64,000 nucleotides of DNA, from contig NC_084808.1 in assembly GCF_963583255.1 (NCBI RefSeq), positions 15,151,201 to 15,215,200 on the forward strand, in the 5' to 3' direction. Shown here piece after piece: positions 58,939 to 64,000 of this stretch. The DNA comes from Pyrus communis (lineage: Eukaryota; Streptophyta; Magnoliopsida; Rosales; Rosaceae). Within the stretch, counting starts at the first letter, position 1. The number at the start of each line of letters is the position of its first letter. The position numbers and the translations under genes are program-made. The notes under the pieces were generated by a model that saw only the letters and a program-made list of their open reading frames with translations, was not told where the DNA came from and did not search any database.

Positions 58939-60849
58939 TTAAAATTGGTCTAACTTCCAATTAGCAAGTAAAGCTTCTTCTCGAGCTTCCACCCCTAACT
59001 TCACTCCAATGGACCTCAAATTAGCAAGAAGAGGAATATGACAAGCATACAAAAGCATTAAGTCTAACTGGAGTCTTCCTACTAAGTGCATAGCCACCAC
59101 ATTTGCATGACCAAGGTGATACTCAATCGTGCAATCATAATCACTTAGCAACTCAATCCACCTTTGCTGCCGAAGATTAAGATCCCTCTGAGTAAAAAGA
59201 TATTGGACACTTTTATGATCCGTATAAATCTTACATTTTTCACCATAAAGATAATGTCTCCAAATCTTCAAAGCAAAGATAATGGCTGCTAATTCCAGAT
59301 CATGAGTAGGGTAATTCATCTCATGAGGCTTTAATTGTCGTGAAGCATAAGCAATCACCCTACCATGCTGCATCAACACACAACCCAGACCATTCAAGGA
59401 AGCGTCACTGTAGATCTCAAAATTACCACTATCATCTGGGAGCGCCAAAACAGGTGCATGAGTGAGACAATACTTCAACTGCTGAAAGCTCTGCTCACAA
59501 TTATCGTCTCACTCAAATTTAACATCTTTCCTTGTCAATCTCGTTAGTGGTAATGCAATAACTAAAAAATATTTAACAAACTGTCGATAATAACCTGCTA
59601 GACCAAGGAAGCTCTGTACCTCCGTGATGGTTTGTGGCTGCTCCCAATTCTCAACGGCTGCTACCTTTTGAGGGTTCACCAAAATACCTTGGGCGGATAC
59701 AACATGTCCCAAAAATGCCACTTGACTCAACCAAAATTGGTGTTCCCTCAATCTCTTCAACACCAAAGTGAAATGTCGAACATGCTCTGATTTAGACTTA
59801 GAGTATACCAGAATATCGTCAATAAAGACAATGACAAACCCATCTAAATATGGCTGGAATACTGGATTCATCAAATCCATAAAAGCTGCAGGTGCATTAG
59901 TTAATCCGAATGGCATCACAAGAAACTCATAATGACCATATCGAGTTCTGAAAGTCGTCTTAGGAACATCCTTACTTTTAATCTTCAACTGATAGTAACC
60001 AAACCTCAAATCAATCTTAGAAAATACGCAGGCGCCTCGAAGCTGATCAAATAAATCATCTATACGTGGCAATGGATAACGATTTTTAATTGTTACCCGA
60101 TTCAATTGCTTATAATCAATGCATAGCCTCAAAGTCTCGTCTTTCTTCCTCACAAATAACACTGGAACTCCCCAGGGTGAAGTACTAGGCCAAATAAAAC
60201 CTTTATCAACTAATTCCTGCAACTGAATCTTCAATTCCGTCAATTCAGCAGGAGTCATTCGATAAGGAGTTAAAGATATAGGGTCTGTACCTGGAAACAT
60301 ACCAATAGTGAACTCCACATCTCGGTCTGGCAGCAATCTAGGTAAATCATCAGGGAATACATCAAGAAAATGCCTAACTACTTTTACATCATTCACACTA
60401 CTAGGAGCAACATCATTTAACACCACATGAGCTAAATATCCCTGACAACCTTTCTCTAACAACGTTTTAGCTCTTATGGCAGAAATAACACCATGCCTCA
60501 CCCCACTCTGCTCACCCACAAAAGTAACTGTTTTCCTGTAGCAATCTATATTGGCTAGATTATAATGTAACCAATCTATGCCCAAAATCACATCAAAATC
60601 AACAATATCTAACGGGATAAGGTTAGCTGGCATAATTATATCCTCTACCATCACTATACATCCTGGATAAATACAATCAACATAACATCTCTCCCCTTTA
60701 GGCATAGCAAACTCTAAATCATACCCTAGAGGTGTAGGATGAGTTGGCGTCACTTGAACAAAGGTATGAGAAATGACAGAATGTGTAGCACCACAATCAA
60801 TTAAAACTCTAGCAAAGTGACCAAGAATGTTTAACGTACCCATGATCAA
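58939..60849 (-). pseudogene. Gypsy pol remnant (protease, RT, RNase H)
   Basis: 59509-60849 is one open frame of 446 residues. Protease has [12 protein letters not shown] (Cys in the usual DSGAT-type position), followed by [10 protein letters not shown] has [47 protein letters not shown] and the active site [10 protein letters not shown]. The frame stops at 59509 in the sequence KFE-stop-DDNCEQ, where the family has Trp, so a single G-to-A change (TGG to TGA) interrupts it. 58939-59478 continues as RNase H, with [21 protein letters not shown] and [10 protein letters not shown]. Beyond it, LEAQMNDEEIQELI fades out. Confidence 0.93.
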
Positions 60850-61278
60850 GTCCGGATGATTCTGAGCATACTGCAGAGAGATATTGTTAATATATCCCTA
60901 GGCTTGTTGTCGTCCCCCACGACCTCTACTAGCTTGATTATTTCGCCCCTGCACACCATGGCCTTGACTTGGCTGACCAGGTTGCCTCGAAGATCTTGCA
61001 CTACTAAAAGCAATCCCTACTTGCTAGGGCTATCCTCCCTGGTACCACTGAGATCCACCAGTTGGAATGGAAAGATACGGCGTATAACCTCCAGAATACT
61101 GAGGATACCTACTCTGATAATAAGGATCCTAGGAATACTGATACTGCTCTGAAGCATAAGAAGCAGCGTCACCCTGATAATGGTAAGCACCACCACGACC
61201 CATCTGACCACAACTACCAAACTCTGGAACTTGCTAGATCGGTGCTGGTGGTGGCAAGGAAGGCTGTTGGGGCCTCTG

Positions 61279-61923
61279 CTAATTCTGAGGAAAATTTATA
61301 GTTATATTCCCCATTTTACCACAAGTAAAACATCCACTGCTGCCTCCTGCACTCGCTAAAATGTCTGTTATTCCATCTGCGGCACAACGGAGCACTTCCT
61401 CTACTAGCACCCCCTGTCTCTGGAATCTAGGACCTCTAGAAAATCTACCACCTCTTCTCTGACCAGTGGCACTAAAACCCCCGCTGGAAGAACTGGAACT
61501 AGCTTCACTTCGTTTAAAGTTCTGAGTCTTGCAAGGTCCTTGAGACGATTGACCTTTACCTTTATCATCTCTTTCATCAGCAATTTCCGCTGGGGTCAAC
61601 TGATAAGCCTCATGTCTCCACCAAGATGTTGGTTCTTTACCTAAGAACCATGTAGTCATCTTGACCCACCTTTCAGGATGAAGATTCCCTTGACTTTACA
61701 TCACTTAGAAAGTCTTTTTCAGATGATCGAGCCACTGCTCTGCTCCTTCATGTCCTTCATTACCCTTAAACTTATCCAACTTCAAGTTATACATAGTCTC
61801 CAAGGGAGTCCTCTGAGGAGGGCGAAGCGAAGACTGAATCGCATTGGTTATAGCTTCCCCTAACTGAGCTATATCGGGGAAACTAGGCTCAGCTAGACGA
61901 CGTGGCTCTCTACGAGGCGGCAT
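61279..61923 (-). pseudogene. Gypsy gag remnant
   Basis: The start MPPRREPRRLAEPS lies at 61923. It is followed by LKLDKFKGNEGHEGAEQWLD, the front of the Retrotrans_gag domain. A break at about 61660-61705 leads to a second frame with TPAEIADERDDKGKG and a terminal CFTCGKMGNITINF. The last is a zinc knuckle whose later His and Cys are replaced (compare GHI...C), so it is degenerate. Confidence 0.85.
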
Positions 61924-61988
61924 AGTTCTGACAAAAGACACCAAAATAATTAGAATATTCACAAAATATGCAAGACTGCTAAACCTAC

Positions 61989-62002
61989 GCTCTAATACCA
62001 AA
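61989..62002 (-). promoter_or_regulatory. Gypsy primer-binding site
   Basis: Minus strand TTTGGTATTAGAGC, one base from the LTR end at 62004. It matches the initiator-Met type site TGGTATCAGAGC with one change. Confidence 0.75.
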
Positions 62003-62003
62003 C

Positions 62004-64000
62004 TGACACACCCCGATCGAAATCAAGGCTTGCTGGCTATCACGTGAGGGTGACGTAGCCATGTGCACAGTGCACAAGCAATATTAATATAAGAAATGCG
62101 AATAACTAAAAAAACCAAACTAATTAGAGCACTAGATAAGAATAAGTGCAAAACGAAACTAAGTGTGAATTCACAACCAGAGCATAAGTAGCCTAAGTGC
62201 AGTCCAGCAGGACGAATACTAATTATACAACACCTAAAGATGACCATACAATGGTGATAACCTGTCAGAGTTGCTGTGGATTCCTCGCAAGCCACCAAAA
62301 AGCACTCCTAACTAAAACCTGGAGGGGCGCAAAATAGAAAGTGTGAGTGGGCAAAAACAAAACTTTTTAAAACCATTTCAATTATCAAAGACCCCTCGTC
62401 GTAAAACCTGTATAATTTCCCAGAAAATAGAATACATAACTATACCACAACCATGCTTAAATAGCAAAATCCTCATATATATATATGCCATGTCAGATAT
62501 CTCAACATGAAAGTATGCAAGCTAGGTGATATAAATCAATGCAAAATGATATGTCAGCCAGAGTCACCTAACGTGACCTGTATGGCTTAAATCCATATCT
62601 CAACAAATATACCTGCACACTAGTCGGAACCATCTAAAGTGGTTTGTATGACAGGACTAGGTGTAAATAAATATGCTTAAGTGCTACGATCACGTGAAGA
62701 CTGTACAAATAATCGCGGCTCACCTACGAGTCAGAACCATCTATAGTGGTCTGTACTACAGGACTCTGCACCTAACTTGGATCCAAGGTGAGCATATGGT
62801 GCGGGAGGTGAACATCACGTGAAGGACTATGCCCTCACTATGGCGGGAGCACTAACACATCTCACATAATCATCAACTTACATAAACAATCTACAACTCA
62901 CCTGGTACTTACCTGAGCGTTCACAACGTCAAATCACATTTATGCATACTATATTAATTCAATGATCTACGTATAAATCAATATGCATGGCATTTCTAAA
63001 CACAATTTCATTTAAATCGATTTTCTGGGAAAAATCTCAAGTATATAGGTATATACAGAAAACCAAAAGCCCACTCACTGGTATGTGGAATGGTCGTAGC
63101 CCCCAAGCCTCGATTGACTACCCTTGTCTTGAGGATAGGCCTCACCTATATGCGAAACAACTTAAAGCACATAAACGAAACTAACTAATAACTTCTCATA
63201 CATTGCTCAAATGGGGTGTTTGAATATACCAACATGATCTACTCAACACCACGAACATCCCTATATTTTTAGAAAAATTTTCCGACCACCCACACGCTGG
63301 CCAAGGCACCGCCAGACGTGCCCTCACGCGCGGCCAACCCTAACGGAACAGTTAACGGCAGTTAGGAATATTCTGTTAAAACCTTAACAGAAGTTAACGA
63401 CGTTACCTGACGCCGTTAGAATATTTGGTCAACTCTGACGGAATATTCGTCTCTTTCTCCGACGAGCCTCGCCGGTCACCGCCGTCCGCCGCCGTCTAAA
63501 ACTCGAATTTTCGCCAGTTTCTGGAAAAACTTTAAAACTTCATATCTTTCTCATTTCTTAACCAAAATCCATGAAATTTGTACCAAAATAAAGCTTACAA
63601 TGAGTAGAACAAAACCTTACCACTTTTAGGACTTAAATCTAATGGGATCTTGCTGGAAAAACCCACGATAATCTGGCCACCACTGCAACTCTCCAAAACT
63701 AAGCTTCCCGACGTCCAAAACACTCCAACTTTCTTCCTTAAGCTTCGTGAAGACGTCCTAAAACTCCCTAGAACCTTAAAACTCGAAGAAAAGTCCACAA
63801 TCATGACTGCATGAACAGTAACCCAAAACTGGGTTCTCTAGTTTTCGGGTTTTACGAGCTTTCACGTCGAACTAAGGGTATGGATGAGCTCCTGAGCTCA
63901 CAAAGAACACAAAAGCAACCTCCTCCACATCGATCCATGTAAGATAAAGCTAGTTTGAAGAGTGACCGTACAACTTGTATGGACAACGGATGAAATTCGA
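62004..64000 (-). repeat. Gypsy 5' LTR, incomplete at window end
   Basis: Begins TGACACACCCCGATCG on the plus strand. At least 2 kb long and its far end lies outside the window. It contains repeated words with AACCATCTAAAGTGGTTTGT or close variants at about 62563, 62629 and 62733. Some words match the LARD-like LTRs: GGTGACGTAGCCAT near the end and GAGTGGGCAAAAACAAAAC further in. Confidence 0.75.

Larger units (their letters stand above)
58815..64000 (-). mobile_element. Ty3/Gypsy retrotransposon, 3'-truncated and cut by window edge
   Basis: Minus-strand element. From the right: 5' LTR from the window end to 62004, primer site at 61989-62002, gag, protease, RT and RNase H. Coding homology ends near 58815, shortly after RNase H, before the integrase. 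The integrase, polypurine tract and 3' LTR are missing, so the element is truncated at its 3' side. The domain types (Retrotrans_gag, RVP_2-like protease with [11 protein letters not shown] with FIDDILVYS) fit the chromovirus/Tekay-like branch, which I infer from sequence feel. Confidence 0.88.

Overview
The window is nuclear DNA of a flowering plant, most likely a eudicot. The genes are intron-rich with GT-AG junctions, the intergenic DNA is AT-rich, and there is a DYW-type PPR gene, a plant casein kinase 1-like gene, a plant NDR kinase, and Copia, Gypsy, LINE, hAT and PIF/Harbinger-type elements. The transposon ends resemble those of woody Rosaceae, but that is an impression and was not tested. 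Five host genes are supported, all on the minus strand: an ENTH-domain protein (3315-4656), a single-finger C2H2 protein with a C-terminal EAR-like motif (27051-27704), casein kinase 1-like (36181-42275, 14 coding exons), a DYW PPR protein (46186-48525, one exon) and an NDR/AGC kinase (49682-55515, 13 coding exons, with a probable promoter near 58295). Exon junctions were traced by hand and the reading frame closes for every gene.

Layout. 1-3314 is decayed repeat DNA with two copies of an LTR terminus. 3315-4656 is the ENTH gene. 5822-11040 is a 5'-truncated LINE in a perfect 19-bp target duplication. 11424-25985 is a three-layer nest: an element with long inverted arms was split by a Copia element (12063-25755), which was itself split by a 7.7-kb non-autonomous LTR element (12682-20400). 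27051-27704 is the zinc-finger gene. 29532-34610 is a second composite of mobile DNA: a MITE end, a Copia 5' LTR with gag remains, a Harbinger-like element with its SANT/Myb-like ORF, and a Copia LTR fragment. 36181-58300 is the gene-rich core holding CK1, a partial NDR pseudogene, PPR and NDR. MITEs sit in introns of CK1 and NDR, and tandem arrays lie in the NDR leader. 58815-64000 is a Gypsy element that lacks integrase on one side and runs off the window on the other.

How the parts fit. The order NDR kinase, DYW PPR, CK1-like, ENTH matches what I recall of Arabidopsis chromosome 3 (about At3g23310 to At3g23350). The window then looks like an old conserved gene block opened up by retroelements, mainly between CK1 and ENTH. 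The points most worth checking are the non-autonomous LTR element and its resemblance to the Gypsy element at the window edge, the partial NDR copy lying sense-oriented just past the PPR stop codon, and a Copia primer-binding site that seems to pair with the anticodon region of tRNA-Ile.
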